Shown: positions 36,191 through 48,827, counted from the stretch's first letter. The stretch is 64,000 nucleotides of DNA from Isoetes taiwanensis (GCA_021234155.1 JAJEKV010000003.1:20384386-20448385), one strand, 5' to 3'. Notes: generated by a model from the sequence alone, not told the origin. Made by a program: numbers and translations.

Positions 36191-37724
36191 AGAAAATTGG
36201 AATTCTCGTTGAGTACGAAATAGGTTGCAGTGGCCATATAAATCGTTAAAACTCCTCTACGAGAACCTCATTGATCCAGCATACACATGCAAAAAAGATT
36301 GGTCAAATCGCCATTGCGATCTTTTTTATCGTAGAAGACCAATACATGAACTTTTTAAGGGATATTTTTACAATGTAATATAATTATTATCATAAATTTT
36401 GTACATGGTGGGCTTGTCAAGATCGCCATTGCAATCTATTGAGATTAGAAATGAGTGCATATTAGACACTCACTAGTAAAATAACATGCTTATTTACGCA
36501 TTTTAAAAGCAACCATAAATATAACATTACAAAAGAAGAACAATTTTTTTGCTCAACTCTACAAAAATATAATCTTTCAAAAAATAGTATTTGTGCTCAA
36601 GATAATCGCTGCAGCGATTTTGGTGAGCAAAACTTAAGCGTTTTTCTGCCCTGTTTGTGCTTATCTAAATTGCCTTTAGCAAACCAAGGTCCCCTACCAT
36701 CCTTCTAGTGCTCATCAAAATCGCCATGGCGATTAAGGAGAGCCAGTAATTACCATGAATGCAGCCTTCGGAAAGTCCGTACAACATGCTCATCTCGAAA
36801 ATCTGCTTTGATGGGAAGATCGAAATGCTAAGAATCAAATGGAAACAAGGGTAAGCTTTGTACGCTACTTCAATGAAAGGGAAAAAACCAATTTGATAAT
36901 TCCAGAGACAACAAGAGAACTGTAGCCAAGGATTTCACCTAATCGATATGACGAATTTGGGATTGGCAGATGGGTCTCAGGCGAATAGATATGCTCTGCC
37001 CATGGCCGCTTGAATCAGATTTGAAGGCGCATCAGATGTGGTTGGGGTTCACAAGATTATCACAATCTTTACCTCTCCAAGAACAGGATCTAATATCTTC
37101 CTCCAATATTTGAAATCCTACATGCAACTGGACTAGACAAAGCAGCTAATGTCAGAATTGAGGCATTCTTTGCACCACAGATTAGAGCTACAAAAAGATC
37201 TTACCTTAATGTGAATCCCCTTGTTTGGAATATGGTATGCTGATCTACCATCTGTTTACAGCATCATCTATTTTCACAGTCATCCCTTTGCCAAAATAGG
37301 GCTTGCGCCTTGAAGACTGTTTTGATCTAGTCATATGAGAACCACGAATCCGGCTCCACTTGCAATCTGTGTCTCCTATGCTTTTGATCTGTTCCCCTTT
37401 GCTGCCGCATCCTCTCATCCACCCGATCCGCTCGTCTCCCTGGTCTGAAGGAGAACTCGGCTTGTATATGCTCAAGCGGGCAAGTAGAGACGAGTTCAGT
37501 GCTCGAAACCTAACCTACCAAAATTATTCAAAACATGACACTTGCCCAAATTTTTAATTGTCCCGGGACAAATTCGAATTAAAGTTGAGTACTTTTGGCT
37601 TGTGGTTGGGCGGGACAAATTTAAATTAAAGTTGAGTACTTTTGGCTTGTGGTGGGCCTGAAGAGGTGCATTCAAAATTCTCAAAATCTGCCTTTTTTCT
37701 CCAAGTAATTAATTCATGCTTAAA
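36191..37724. other. ~1.5 kb insertion splitting LINE B1, with ATCGC...GCGAT palindromes
   Basis: LINE sequence stops near 37725 (after the CTTCTGTAGGAGACATG block, minus strand) and resumes near 36190 with only a few bases unaccounted for. The intervening DNA is therefore foreign. Four palindromes of the form ATCGC-N4-GC(G/A)AT occur at 36307, 36422, 36604 and 36719; the last two are perfect 16-bp palindromes. No transposase or other protein is recognised. Confidence 0.45.
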
Positions 37725-38700
37725 CATGTCTCCTACAGAAGAATTCGATAGGGAACATGGAGTTTATCCCAAATGCCAAGCTATAAAGGCTTTCTGCACC
37801 CGCTCCAAGTCATGCCTTGTGCAAGGGAAGGGATATTACCGGCCCCAGACTTCGACCCCCTATAGAAGAACAAACTCCACCAAGACCCCCAAGAAGTGTG
37901 ACTGATGGTCCCAATTGTACATCTCTACTTCGTGAATGTTATTCTGCATTGCATATAGTAGCTTCCAGCCCTTTGTCACTCGCCGAATAGAAGTGTCCAA
38001 AATGTGGTAGAAGGAAACTCCACTCCCAAATACTTGTCGGTGGGTGCCACTTCCACATTTGGCCCCTGATAAGTGAAGGAAAGAGATGTTGGATGGCAGA
38101 AGATGCAATGAGCAGTACCTTAGTCTTAGCCAAATTAATGCACAGAGGAAAGTATCCAAAGCATCCAGACGCTATTGCATATCTTCGAGGTGTAAACTAA
38201 GAGGTTCACATTGTTGACATATATGAATTGCCTAACGATTTGGTGAGCTGAGCTCTACCAACGCCATGATCAACAAGCCAACTTTGTAACTGATCAATAT
38301 AGAGGCCAAACAGTATGGGAAAGAGGGGGCATCCCTGGCGGGACCCAATACTATTGACAGCTTGGTCTGGCAATGTCATTTGACCTGAGCATGTCACATG
38401 TAACTGCTAGATTGCAGTTTGCAACTCCATAGGGGCTCCTAACTGCATCAACACAGGTCCAACCAGTGATTCTGGCTATCTTCAATCTAATTCTGCCGTG
38501 TAAAAATATGATCAATAGTGGAGTGTTGGGGCCTGAATCCTGCCTGTGTGAGGGCTCGTACCTCTCTTCCTCCATCCACATTATCGAGAATGTTAGCCAG
38601 TAGTTTTGCAAACAACAGGCTGACCATAATTGTCTGTAATCAGCTGGCCAATATGGGTCGCATGCCTTGTAGATGGAAACAACCTTGCTAGTGGTCCACT
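37725..38700 (-). pseudogene. LINE B1, reverse transcriptase portion
   Basis: Minus-strand LINE reverse transcriptase pieces in three frames: ILDNVDGGREVR...AGFRPQHSTIDHIF (fingers), then SRQGCPLFPILFGLYIDQLQSWL (the palm lead-in of non-LTR RTs), then a KTKVLL thumb segment. The YADD box region is degraded. It continues after an insertion at 36190-35430. Confidence 0.8.
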
Positions 38701-41028
38701 GTAGGGAAAAAGCTTTTTTTTTTTTTTTTTTTTGTTATAACTCTTGCTTCCAGCGGCAGTTTTTGGTGATTTTGAGTTCATTGAAAAACTCATCCAATCT
38801 TCTTCATCATTATTTCAGATTTTATAACTGATTCAGCTATTCTGGGCCCTTCTTGGTGGAATTAGGGTTTTTGCTACAATTTTCTTTTCACCATAACTTC
38901 TGCATTCGATGGCAGTTTTGGGGATTTTGGGCTCGGCAGAAAGATTGCCACATGTCTTTATGGTAACATTTGATCTTTATGGTGATTCAATAGTCTTATT
39001 TGACGAAATGCTCCTCACAAATTTGGCCCCTTCTAGATGGCACCGTGAATCTCTAGCTTCTCTGCTTCGAGGATCCAGAGGGGCAAATACTTTTCTAAAT
39101 TGCTGGTTGCAGCTCATACTGAGTCATGTTTCTTGCAATTTCTACTTTGTTTTGATAGCCTATGAGTTAGATGTTCATATGATAATATTTATGTCTTTGA
39201 ATTATTAGAGTATGGTGATAGTACTCTCTTTGGCTACTTTACATGCTAAGATTCACGTATTGTGGACACGTAAGAAGCCTTAATCTATTATAGTGGCTAC
39301 AAATGTGTGTGTGATATCTTCATACTTGAGCACGCGGAGAGCATCCCACACAAAAAATGTAAGGATGATATAGGGAAGAATGTATGCAAACTTCTTCTAT
39401 CCTTAATAAGAAGAGCATGCATAAGGAAATGGGTGTCGTGGTGGAAGAACTGACAGAAAAAAGTATAACTTTGCTTTCTTTTTATACTATCTGGAAAATG
39501 GAGTTTCTAGATGATAGCACATCAAAAAATATAGCATTCTCCAATTGTAATATATCCTATGTAGCTTAAATTCACGTATCAAAAAAAAAAATTATAATAA
39601 TAATAAAATAAAAAATTCAAGGCATAATTTAAATTTGTATGTGTTATTATATGCATTCACAACATGCTCAATCGAGCAAAAAAATAGATGTGTCTATTTA
39701 CAATGTTCAACAATCTATGCCATTTCAATTGCTCACTCACTACTTAAATTTTATTTGCCTCTCGTCCAAACTGTACAGCTAAAACATTACAACCAGATAA
39801 AATTCTATCTAGTCTAGGAGCAAATGCTCGCTTGGCTACAACAAGCATTTCTATTGGGCCCAACTTCACAATTCAGAATCTTTACTAGTGCAGGAGCAAA
39901 TGTTCACTTGGGTGCAACAGGGCCCAACTTCATAGGTCAGAATCAAAGAAATGTAATTCTAAAACTTGTAAGTAACTAGTATCGTTGGGCAAGTGCATTT
40001 TCTATTTTGGGGATCTAAAACTCACTTGGCCCTTAGCCCGCACCGCTCGGCCCATGTACTTATCTTACAAGAAATGTAATGTCATCAAAGAAGTGTCCAT
40101 CTTATCTTCAAGTTGGAGTTGACACGCTTTATCACATTTTGCTTGCTACTGCAGATCTAGCCCCTTCTTTGCCACGTGTTACCTTAATTTTGTTCTCCTT
40201 CAAGTTATAGCTGACACGCTTCATCACATTTTCCACATCAACTAGTGGGCTACTGTCAAGAAGATCATCCAGTGCTTCCACCTAGTCTATGTCTAAGGAT
40301 ATGAAAATTCTGCAAAGCAGATTCTTGAGACTCACAAAGTCCCTGAACATAGGATTTGAAGTGCTTTCTTTTCGCAACCTAGCCTGCATAAGTGACATCC
40401 AACATCGAGATCACTTCTCTTGCTATTCCGGGGAAACATTTGAGCAATCCCGGGGGAAGTGCTTGCACCCCGTAGAGACTACGAACAGAAGGAGATAGAA
40501 GATATCTCTTTATCTTTGTCGTTTAATCCCCAAATTCGACAACGCCGCTTAATAACAGTACAGAACCCTGAATTCATTGTCCCAAGGCAAGCCCACCACC
40601 TTGCTGGAATCCCCCAGCAACACATCAAACCGGGCAAAGAAGTGCCAGTGGCTAGGGATGGAAACAGTTTTGAATTCTTAGCCCTTGTCTCTTTTGTATT
40701 TTTTGATCAAACCCTCTATCTTAGCGTTGACTTGTTTCCCCTTGTACGCGGTGCGTAGTTCTTCGTTAATTCTATGTTGGCTAGTGGCGTGACGTTAAAA
40801 CAACTATCTGTTTATCTTTCTCAGCGCTATCCCATAGTAAGCCTTTCCCCTCATATTACCAAAATTCCCCTTTTTTCCACTGACATCTCTGCAAGCCAAG
40901 TGGAAGGCTAATTCCGATGATGATTTCTTCCAATTCATCATCCAGTGACAAAATATTGAGACCTATGCTTGAGATAATGGGATCCAAAGGCCTGGAAAAA
41001 GAGGATGAAGATGAAACGGTGCAGGTCA
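38701..41028. other. Non-coding spacer
   Basis: Starts with a T run of about 20 at 38714-38733. No gene is supported. Short open frames near 38909-39208, 40289-40758 and elsewhere have no recognisable domain and no convincing splice context. Confidence 0.45.
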
Positions 41029-41190
41029 GAATAGAATAGACTAGAATAGATTTTTTATCGTCCACGGAGGCCAATCAGCCTATGGGACCCAAACAAAAAG
41101 AGAGCAGCAAGCGTATTACTGTCAGGATTAAAAAACCCCCGCCCCGAAGGGTTTTCGAGGGAAAAACCTTAGCAGTAATAAGTATGTTGG
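41029..41190 (-). mobile_element. LINE 3' tail fragment
   Basis: Minus-strand fragment with AATAG-type tail units at 41029-41052, the GTCCACGGAGGCCAAT segment and the 3' stem-loop at 41146-41170 (GAAGGGTTTT...AAAACCTT). No coding part remains, as expected for an extreme 5'-truncated LINE insertion. Confidence 0.72.
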
Positions 41191-41877
41191 TACACTGTAC
41201 ATGGTAGAAGAGGAAACGGTACATGGACTTTTTTTTTCGCTTTTGTGGGGCCAAAAGTCTGGTCACATAAACATATCATGGTTGCTGCAGCTGCACCACT
41301 TGGCGGTGCAGCCAGGGATGCCCACGCAGCCAGATCTGCATGCAAGGTCTCGCGTAGGCTGCAAATCCTGCTGCTAAAAAACATCTGCAAATCTTGCTGC
41401 TAAAAAACCCCCAATAACATCTAGTTGTTGAATTCCCATATCTCATCTAGCATTCCCATATCATAGTCTATTGTTGAGCCATGTTTTCCCTCTGTCTTAT
41501 TTGTCCATAAGATGAACAACTATAATAAGGCCCTTTTTCTACGGTAGTTGTATTTACAAAAGTCACATATTTTATCAAATAATGTTTGGCCACCTATTGT
41601 CCTAAAAGAAAATCACCTTTTCCACTATAAAAATAAGACATGTCTTATTTATGTTCGGAATAGGTTTGGATTGTAAATGGAGTCTTATTTTATTCCGAGG
41701 GATCCTCCCCCTAAAATAAGACACCTAGTCTTATTTAAAATATGACTAAAAATAAGCATGTCTTAATTTTCCATGGTTTTCTACTACTATTTTAGTGATG
41801 TTATATTTTATGCCTACCATGCAGTGAAAAAACAAGTTTAAATTTTTGTGTCTCTCATTTTTAGCCCTTGAGTCACA

Positions 41878-42149
41878 AATGGTGTCATATAATGTATATG
41901 ACAGCCATGTTTTGCGACTACTGTGGAAAAAGAGCCTAAGACTATCATACCGCGTTTGCTGTTCTGCAGCAAAGGGTTGTTGTGGGTCTTTAGTTCAAAC
42001 TCATATTTGTCAAATGGTGTCATATATTGTATATGACAGCCATGTTTTGCGCCTACTGTGGAAAAAGAGCCTAAGACTATCATACCGGGTTTGCTGTTCT
42101 GCACAAAGGGTTGTATTTGATTTGGGTCTTTAGTTCAAACTCCTATTTG
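41878..42149. repeat. Two-copy tandem duplication, ~134 bp
   Basis: ATGGTGTCATATAATGTATATGACAGCC and the following ~105 bp (including GTGGAAAAAGAGCCTAAG and GTTTGCTGTTCTGCA) occur twice head to tail with about 90% identity by eye. Each unit begins with a short palindrome around GTCATATA...TATATGAC. It lies just downstream of the RNase H2 gene's 3' end. Confidence 0.88.
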
Positions 42150-42379
42150 TTATGAAAAAAGAAAATTACAAAGAGGGAACACCCAGTCGTGCAGCACACA
42201 CTTTGCTACCACCGTCTCTCTTTTTCTCACCGTCATAGAAAATCCTTCATTTCCAGCAGAAGGGTACGCACTTTATTGCTTTCCCTTGTTGTTTCATCCA
42301 TCTCGATTTCCAAATATTACAAATTGGAAGGCATTACAAAAACCATTAGAATACTCTTGAGCTTGGTTTTTTGCTGCAT

Positions 42380-44113
42380 TCATAAGCGAGTGGTAACATG
42401 TTGCAGTTGGCGAGATCTGAAATATGAATGCCTTAAAGCTCCACTGGATTCAATTTCTGCTGACCGTGGTCTGCGTTTAGGAGCATCATCCTCATCTTCA
42501 TCTGCCTCCCTGCAAAACAGACAAGATGATGTAAGGTGGTTGTAGAAGTGTGTCACATATGATCGAACAATGCAAAATCAGCTAACAAGCATACCAAAAA
42601 ACATCCACACCGCCCTCTATGATAAAGGGTTTGCATGTTGACCAACTAAATCTCACAAGAGAAGGAAATCCAAATACAGCATCCATGTGTTGCTGTAGCC
42701 ACGCTTTTGTGCCAGGATCTGCCTCCAAATGCATCACAACAACCTAACTTAGTCAAGTGATTGAAGGATGTAAGAACTTTCTAGCAAAGTACCTCCGGGA
42801 TATCCAGAACCAAACTCCCTGGATATCTCAATGCCTGTCTCGTCCATGGCCCATTCCTTCAATGCCCTATCTCGAGTTACCTACACCAATAATACTAAAC
42901 CTTTGGCAAACATAATTGGTAAATTGGTTTCTGTCAAGTGCCAAAACACTGTACCTTGGCAACAATACTTGCAGCACTAACTATGGGGAAAAGACTGTCT
43001 GCTTTTTTTGAAACCGTGAATGTAATTTGTGGAAAACATTCAGTCAAACGAGCTTGATATTTTTCAGGATCCCCAACTGTATCAACAAAGACCTAAATTA
43101 AATGGAGAAAGGTGAGATATAATGATGGACATCAAAGAAGTACATGATATGATATCCGCGATCATAAATAATATCAAAACATAGCTTGATTCATAATTCA
43201 CTGCTAATTCAGAGACTGGGGAACATGCTATCCGAAACTTCATGTATTTAGCATTGAAAATATATAAGAATTGATAGCAGCAGAATGATGACAACCTTAC
43301 TAGTACAAGGCATACATAAATACTAACTACTTTTGCTCATATGGAAAGAAAAGCAAGAAAAAACATAATTATGCCCACCTCTGTTAGCAACACACCCATA
43401 TTCAAGGCCGACTTAATAAGGCCCATTGCTGACTCATGTGAAATGGCATTCAGGCTCCTCTTTTCCCTGATTTTTGAAGATATGGATTACTAGTTTTTTA
43501 CAAACAAAATATGTGAAAAACATAAAAGAGCAACAAACGCTAGTAAATTACCTACGAAGCATCTGGGCTGATAGGTCTCTTGGGTCAATGATGTCTACAG
43601 CCCACCCAAATAAGCTGTCAGACTTTATGCTTTCAAACAACTGCTCCCTTTTTGCCTCGGTTAATGTCTTAGAATCTATAATCAACAACTGTTTGAGGAA
43701 ACCCTCTATACCAACTGATATGGGCACAGCATGTGAAAACCTTTTAACTTACGGATCTCTTACCAGCAAATTCCATTGTTGTCAATGCATTTTTCCTTGA
43801 GACAGCACAGTAAGCACAGCCATACACCATGGGCCCTAAAACAGTCCATAAATGCATTCAAAATAATTTGTTAAGCAGGACTTGCACTAGAAGTTTACAG
43901 GTTCAATAACGAAACCTGGTTTGCAGAATACGATGGAATGCATGTAGAACACTTCAATCTAGTTCTAGCTAGAAAAAAATGGATATTATGTATTTCATTG
44001 GAACCAACGCAACGAAAACAAGCTAATATTGGATGTTGAGTCAGACCTAGAACAGGCCCGCGGCCAGCTTCGTCGATGCCCATAACGCAAGGGGTGGAAG
44101 TCCACTCCGCCAT
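42380..44113 (-). CDS. RNASEH2A: Ribonuclease H2 subunit A (catalytic)
   Basis: Eight exons on the minus strand: 44113-44047, 43835-43764, 43675-43552, 43466-43379, 43092-42955, 42880-42793, 42718-42595 and 42509-42380. All introns are GT-AG and all phases fit, giving 276 aa. Start [20 protein letters not shown] carries the first two catalytic acids (Asp-Glu). [12 protein letters not shown] gives the third, and [18 protein letters not shown] the fourth. [10 protein letters not shown] and FGSGYPGDP follow, as in plant and animal type-2 RNases H. The end is Arg/Gln-rich. The enzyme cuts RNA in RNA/DNA hybrids and removes single ribonucleotides from nuclear DNA, in complex with B and C subunits. 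Length and exon content look complete and intact. An upstream in-frame TTG does not change the ATG choice. Confidence 0.95.
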
Positions 44114-44959
44114 AGCTCGTTTACGACGGACGCCTGCAAAACTTCCCGCTACACAATTCTTCAAGTTTCAAATGTGATTGTTCAAAGTCCAAAAAAAAAA
44201 TTTATTACTTTTTGGGTTGCCAAGGGCAATCCCTTTGCGTGGTTGTGAGAATTGAGGGATATTTGGGGAATGTTATGTGTGTGAGGCTAAGATGTGTGAA
44301 TAATCTGGAATGTGTGAGGAATATGCCCAGTGGACGGTCAGAGATAAGAAAAGTGTTGAACCTGCGATACTTGCTAAACTGAGCTCCAGTTTGCATGCGG
44401 GATACTTTGTCTTCTGGGGGACGGTTTGTCTGCAGGGTTTGGCTTCTGATCTCCTCAGCTATGGCATCCCGGGCGCTCCTTTCATTGGCCCTCTTTTCTA
44501 TGGCATCTTCTTTCCAATGTGATGCATCCAGCACGTCCTTGGACAACCGGAGCTTTCAGCAGGCGTCTACATCTTATTGCCTGACCTATTTGCCAGTAGT
44601 TTGCATGGGGACAGCTTCCTTTTGACTGGATTTAGTTTGCCTCTTAGAAGACTATTGCCCATGTGTTCTTACGGTTTTCTCTTGCAGTGTTTCTTTTCGG
44701 TATAGGCTCTTGCTAGCCTTACTTTTTGCAAACTGATTTTACTCATATACATAGGAAATGTGGAATGGTGGATTTAGTTTCATAGTTGTTGAAGATTCAC
44801 AGATCCCAGAGTCGAAACACAAAATGATATTCTAGAGTAGCACTTAGTCATTTAAGGTCTATATATCCCATTCACGAATATTGATTGTCAGTGGTTGCTT
44901 CCTGGTCCTTGGCTTTTTGCACAGCTGATACGTTTCTTATGCTTGGTTATAGTTATGTG
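44114..44959. other. Upstream region of RNASEH2A
   Basis: Presumed promoter side of the RNase H2 gene. No clear TATA box was fixed. It contains one possible exon, listed separately, and otherwise nothing recognisable. Confidence 0.35.
44363..44546 (-). other. Possible internal exon, unidentified
   Basis: The minus strand has an open stretch encoding a charged, helical-looking peptide (DASHWKEDAIEKRANERSAR onward to QFSKYRR). It ends at a plausible donor (CGCAG|GTTC) and begins after an AG about 12 bases beyond the first stop-free codon. No ATG is available in frame upstream, so it would have to be an internal exon of an unseen gene or an alternative upstream exon. No family is recognised. 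Confidence 0.2.
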
Positions 44960-46580
44960 TGTAGTTATTTTCTAGGAATTGTCATCTTTTCTTTGGGGGC
45001 AACGCACTGTGCGACAGCACTTTATTGTCCATGGAATCTTTGCTTCTACAAGTGCAATTGTTTCCTCTCTTGGATATTGGTTGAAGATAACAGAAATCGC
45101 CAGCAAGATCTTTAATGCTGCTTTCTTAGTTTTGCAAGGGCTTTTGACACTTGTGCCTCGAGATAATTGTGGAAAATTTGAGGCAGTTGGAGGCCTCTAT
45201 GGATTTGCAAAATGTGATATGCAGGCTGTATGAGGCATGCTCAGGCCAGCTGATACCGTCAAGGCAACCTATCATCAGCAGTATTAGGATCCACCAGCAA
45301 TGTCCACTCTCTTCAACGTTGTTTGATCTATATATTGATTTGTTGGAAGGTTGGCTTGTTGAACACGGGGTGCGGGAGCTCAGCTCATACACCAAATCGT
45401 CAAACAGCTCATATACACTGACGATGTGGACCTCTTAGCCTATATTATGGGTAACAGCCAGTGCCATTTGGATGTCTTGGATACTTTCTGCTGGGCCACT
45501 GGTATGCAGGTTAATTTGGCAAGGACTAAGGTGTTACTCTTCACATCTGCGCGCCAGGCAAGGCCATACTTCTTCACTTACTAGTGCCAAAATATAGAGG
45601 TGGCATCCACCTACAAATATTTGGAAGTGGAAAAGCAGAGTTTATATGACTGCGACCATCGCACGTGTTCAGGGTTTGATAGAGCACGTTCTTCTATACA
45701 AAGTTGAGTTCTGTGGTCCAGTGGTATCCTCGCCACCTGGAATGACCTGGAGCAGGTGCAAAAAGCCTTTCTAGCATGGACACTTGGGGTAAACAATCCC
45801 ATATCAAATTCTTCTGCAGGAGACAGGTTATTTGCCTCTTCAGAGGACTGCATTCGGCTGCCACATCTACTTTCAAAAAGGGCTTAGTATGGGCAATGCT
45901 CATCTCTTCAACCTTGCTTATGCCATGGCATTGGGTTTGCAGTGCCCTAAAGTCTGCTGGAAGAAAATACGAGCTCAATGATTCTCCTGATGAAATGTGC
46001 AAGAGCATAGGTGTATATAGGTCCAAACTAGAGAACATCACTATCACTTGAGTTAGCAACGTGATGTTTGCTTCCTCGTCAAACTTTGAGATGCGAGTGC
46101 CCTGGAAGAGGTCAAGATGGCCACTACCAATAGCAAATCAATCAGGTGCTCACATGAGGTCAACAGCACTACCTGCATGCACATTTATCCACAGAAAAAC
46201 CCAGACTGATAGCTTCAATTCACACAAGTGCGCATCGCTTTTGCATTGAGACTGTGAGGACAGGCTCTATAAGTGTTGCCAATTAGGTGTCGTTGAGGAT
46301 GAATGCCACGCTCTTCAGAACTGTCCAGCATTTGACCATATCTGGGCACGCTATGCTGAATTAGTCTCAGCCTATCCAGTTGCTCCATGTGCTGTTGGAC
46401 ATGGCTTAAGTGGAGTTACTGGAATCATATCTTCAGGAGATCATGGATATGCACAGTCAACTATGTTCTCAAGCACGACATTAAAATGTATCATAATATA
46501 TCATATACAGTTTATCAATATGCTTATTACGGCCAAGGTTTTTCCTTGAAACCCTTCGTGGTGGGGGTCTTTTAATCCTC
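44960..46580 (+). pseudogene. LINE B2, decayed reverse transcriptase and 3' end
   Basis: Degenerate non-LTR RT across several frames: the FIVHGIFAS region, a remnant of the AFDT-VPRD segment, QQCPLSSTLFDLYIDLLEGWLVEHG, an eroded YADD region, a YKYL thumb segment, then VVEDECHALQNCPAFDHIWARYAELV. It ends with the stem-loop AAGGTTTTTCC...AACCCTT at 46535-46556. It is the same family as LINE B1 (35.4-38.7 kb, opposite strand). Confidence 0.82.
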
Positions 46581-46739
46581 ACAATAATCTGTTCGATGTA
46601 TACATGTATGCATATAAAATTGAATAAAAGGTATAAAGTGGTGCAACATGCATATGGATTCATATTTGGACTATCCTATGGTATTCATAGCTCTCCCTTT
46701 ATGATCAATTACAGCTGTCAATATCTCATCCCAGACTCG

Positions 46740-46965
46740 TGACGTAATTCAATTTCAAAAGTTGAGGTTTCTCAAGCAACTGTCAGCAAACATGCAAGCT
46801 CTAGTTGAGGAAGTCTTTCGAGTATTTATTAACAGCAAGAATTAGACAAAAAGCTCTAGCGGATAAGCATCGAATTTTATGAGAATTCAAAGCTGGAGAA
46901 TCTGTTGGGTTAAAGATCAAAGTTAAGCAGGCAGAGCTTAAACTTGGCAATTGTGGGCTCCTTTT
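46740..46965 (+). pseudogene. Integrase scrap from the H3-element family
   Basis: Close to 63510-63720 of the plus-strand H3 element. Shared blocks include TCTAGCGGATAAGCA, AAGATCAAAGT and GAGCTTAAACTTGGCAA (element: AAGCTTAAAATTGGTAA), which together cover the segment between the integrase core and its C-terminal domain. It carries stops and small gaps and has no LTR. It shows that other copies of this family have been shredded nearby. Confidence 0.75.
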
Positions 46966-47363
46966 AACGTAAATCATTGAAGATAGCTTCACATTGCATG
47001 ATGCCGTTAGGTTAGATTAAAACATGTATACCAGTTGTCTTTAACGATGCTTCACATTGAATGAGATGCCATTAAGTTAGAATAAAAATTAGTGTAACAG
47101 TATCTATTATAGATTGCTTTACATTGTGCGTCGTTAGGCCAAATAAGCATGAACATAATGGAAGAAAACAAGTCAGTACATGATCATTTATCTTGTACAT
47201 GGATTTATAATACAAGGAATGCACCCCATTAGAGTAACAAAATTGGCATTTTTGATAGACAAAGAAGACATCTCAAAAACTACGCAAAATCATGTAAGGA
47301 ATATGAAGATACCAACAAAAAGCTCTCCAAAACACTGTGATGCCACATTCAAACATCTCTTTC
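46966..47363. other. Spacer
   Basis: No gene is supported. Two weakly similar segments around 46970-47010 and 47040-47080 (TTCACATTG...ATGCCGTTAG and TTCACATTGAATGAGATGCC) suggest a small diverged repeat. Confidence 0.4.
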
Positions 47364-48755
47364 TGTGATGGTCCTTCGCCCGACACTTGCCGTTACTGAA
47401 ATACTTTATACAAAGCCTAAGATCTCACAGGTGCAGAACCTACATGTCGCCCCTAACCCCAAATAATATGTTGCGGTCCCCCTAAGCTAGGGGCCTCTAG
47501 CTCAGGGAAATAACCTTCACCCAGAAGCAAATCGACGTGACCAGCGTCGAGTCTGCACTAGTGAGCTTAATCAGTGCCCACTCGCTAGTGCTGAGTGCTT
47601 AACACTTGTGGCCTTGGTTTCTGCTTAGTCTCCCCGGAGAGCTGTGGGCAGACCAAGGTGCAATTTAGACTAGCAACATGAGCGATTTCCATATTTTTTT
47701 CTATGGATATGCTAACTCGAGAAATACTATTTATGAATGTGTATCCAACTTGATTTGGTAAGGTTCCTTATTAAACGACCTTGTTAATGCCTAAGGTTAC
47801 CCCTAGAATGGGTGTTGTTATCTATTATTGAGATATTCGGCATTCCTACAATTATAATATGCCAGAACGAAAAACTAGACAACAGAGTTGGCTTGGAAAA
47901 CGACTCAGGCTCAATGTATTTAGGCTTAATTTGCCTCGTGAATCTACGAAATATTTATCTATGGTCTTTACTTGGATAAACAATTTAATTAGTTAAGCTA
48001 AGGAATAACATTGTATTAAGGTTATTAATTGGCTGATAACGGGGCGTCGACCTGTTACTGCCAATTTCGTATCAGACGAAGAAAGCTTGGCCGGATCTCC
48101 ATCTCGATTAAGAAAAAAGGTCATTCCGACCTGTGGAAGAGGCCGGATCCTCTAATAACCTGGCCAATCTATCTTTATCTCTTGTTATTAGCTGTTATTT
48201 GCAAATGAAAAGCACGATTCTGGAGGGTTCACAAACAGATCAGTTAGGGTTCTTGCAAAGGCGGAAGTTCTGGCTGCCACACATCTTGGCATGCAAAGAT
48301 TTGGCCGCAGCATATCTTGGCTGCGAAGAAACTACAGGCTGTAATCAAAACTTCGGCAAAAAATGCAGATCTAGTAAGCAGAGGAACATGCGAGATACAT
48401 GGTAAGTTTTCTTTATTTTTTTCATTGTGGAACTATCAAAGCTGCCGAAACCACGGGCTGAGGTAGATACTGTTGCCGGAATCAAAGATCTGTGCTTATA
48501 GATTATTCTGTCATCTTCTTCTACATTAGTTTTAGAATGATCGTTTTCTTTAAACAAAAAGAACAATTGCCTTACCTCTAATTGCCTCTTCAATTCCTAT
48601 TTATACCTTTTCTATTCCGTTGATTCCTTCCTTCTTCTTCTCTCCTTCGTTCCCTTCTAACTCCTTTGAATTATTTAACTGCTCCATCATCCTTATGCCA
48701 TGTCATCTCCTCTAATTATTTAGTTAAAGATGACTACAATAAAATTCACATCACA
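47364..48755 (-). repeat. Probable 3' LTR of the second chromovirus
   Basis: On the minus strand it starts TGTGATGTGAATTTTATTG directly after a polypurine tract. It is proposed to end at CATCACA (plus-strand TGTGATG at 47364), giving a 7-bp terminal inverted repeat and a length near 1.39 kb. A TATA box-like GGTATAAATAGG lies on the minus strand at about 48600-48612. The far boundary rests only on the inverted repeat, because the partner LTR is outside the window. Confidence 0.5.
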
Positions 48756-48772
48756 TTCTTATCCCCTTTAAG
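48756..48772 (-). other. Polypurine tract
   Basis: The minus strand reads CTTAAAGGGGATAAGAA immediately before the proposed LTR start TGTGATG. Such a tract primes plus-strand DNA synthesis in LTR retrotransposons. A near-duplicate of the ATAAAA-TCACATCACATT flank lies at about 48787. Confidence 0.55.
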
Positions 48773-48827
48773 ATTCGACGTCCTCGTCAAATAAAACTCA
48801 CATCACATTATTACGAAATATACTCCT

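Noticed and set aside
44111-44164. RNASEH2A starting upstream at a TTG codon
   Set aside because: The frame upstream begins with TTG, not ATG. The ATG at 44113 gives the usual short N-terminus before GIDEAGRGP.
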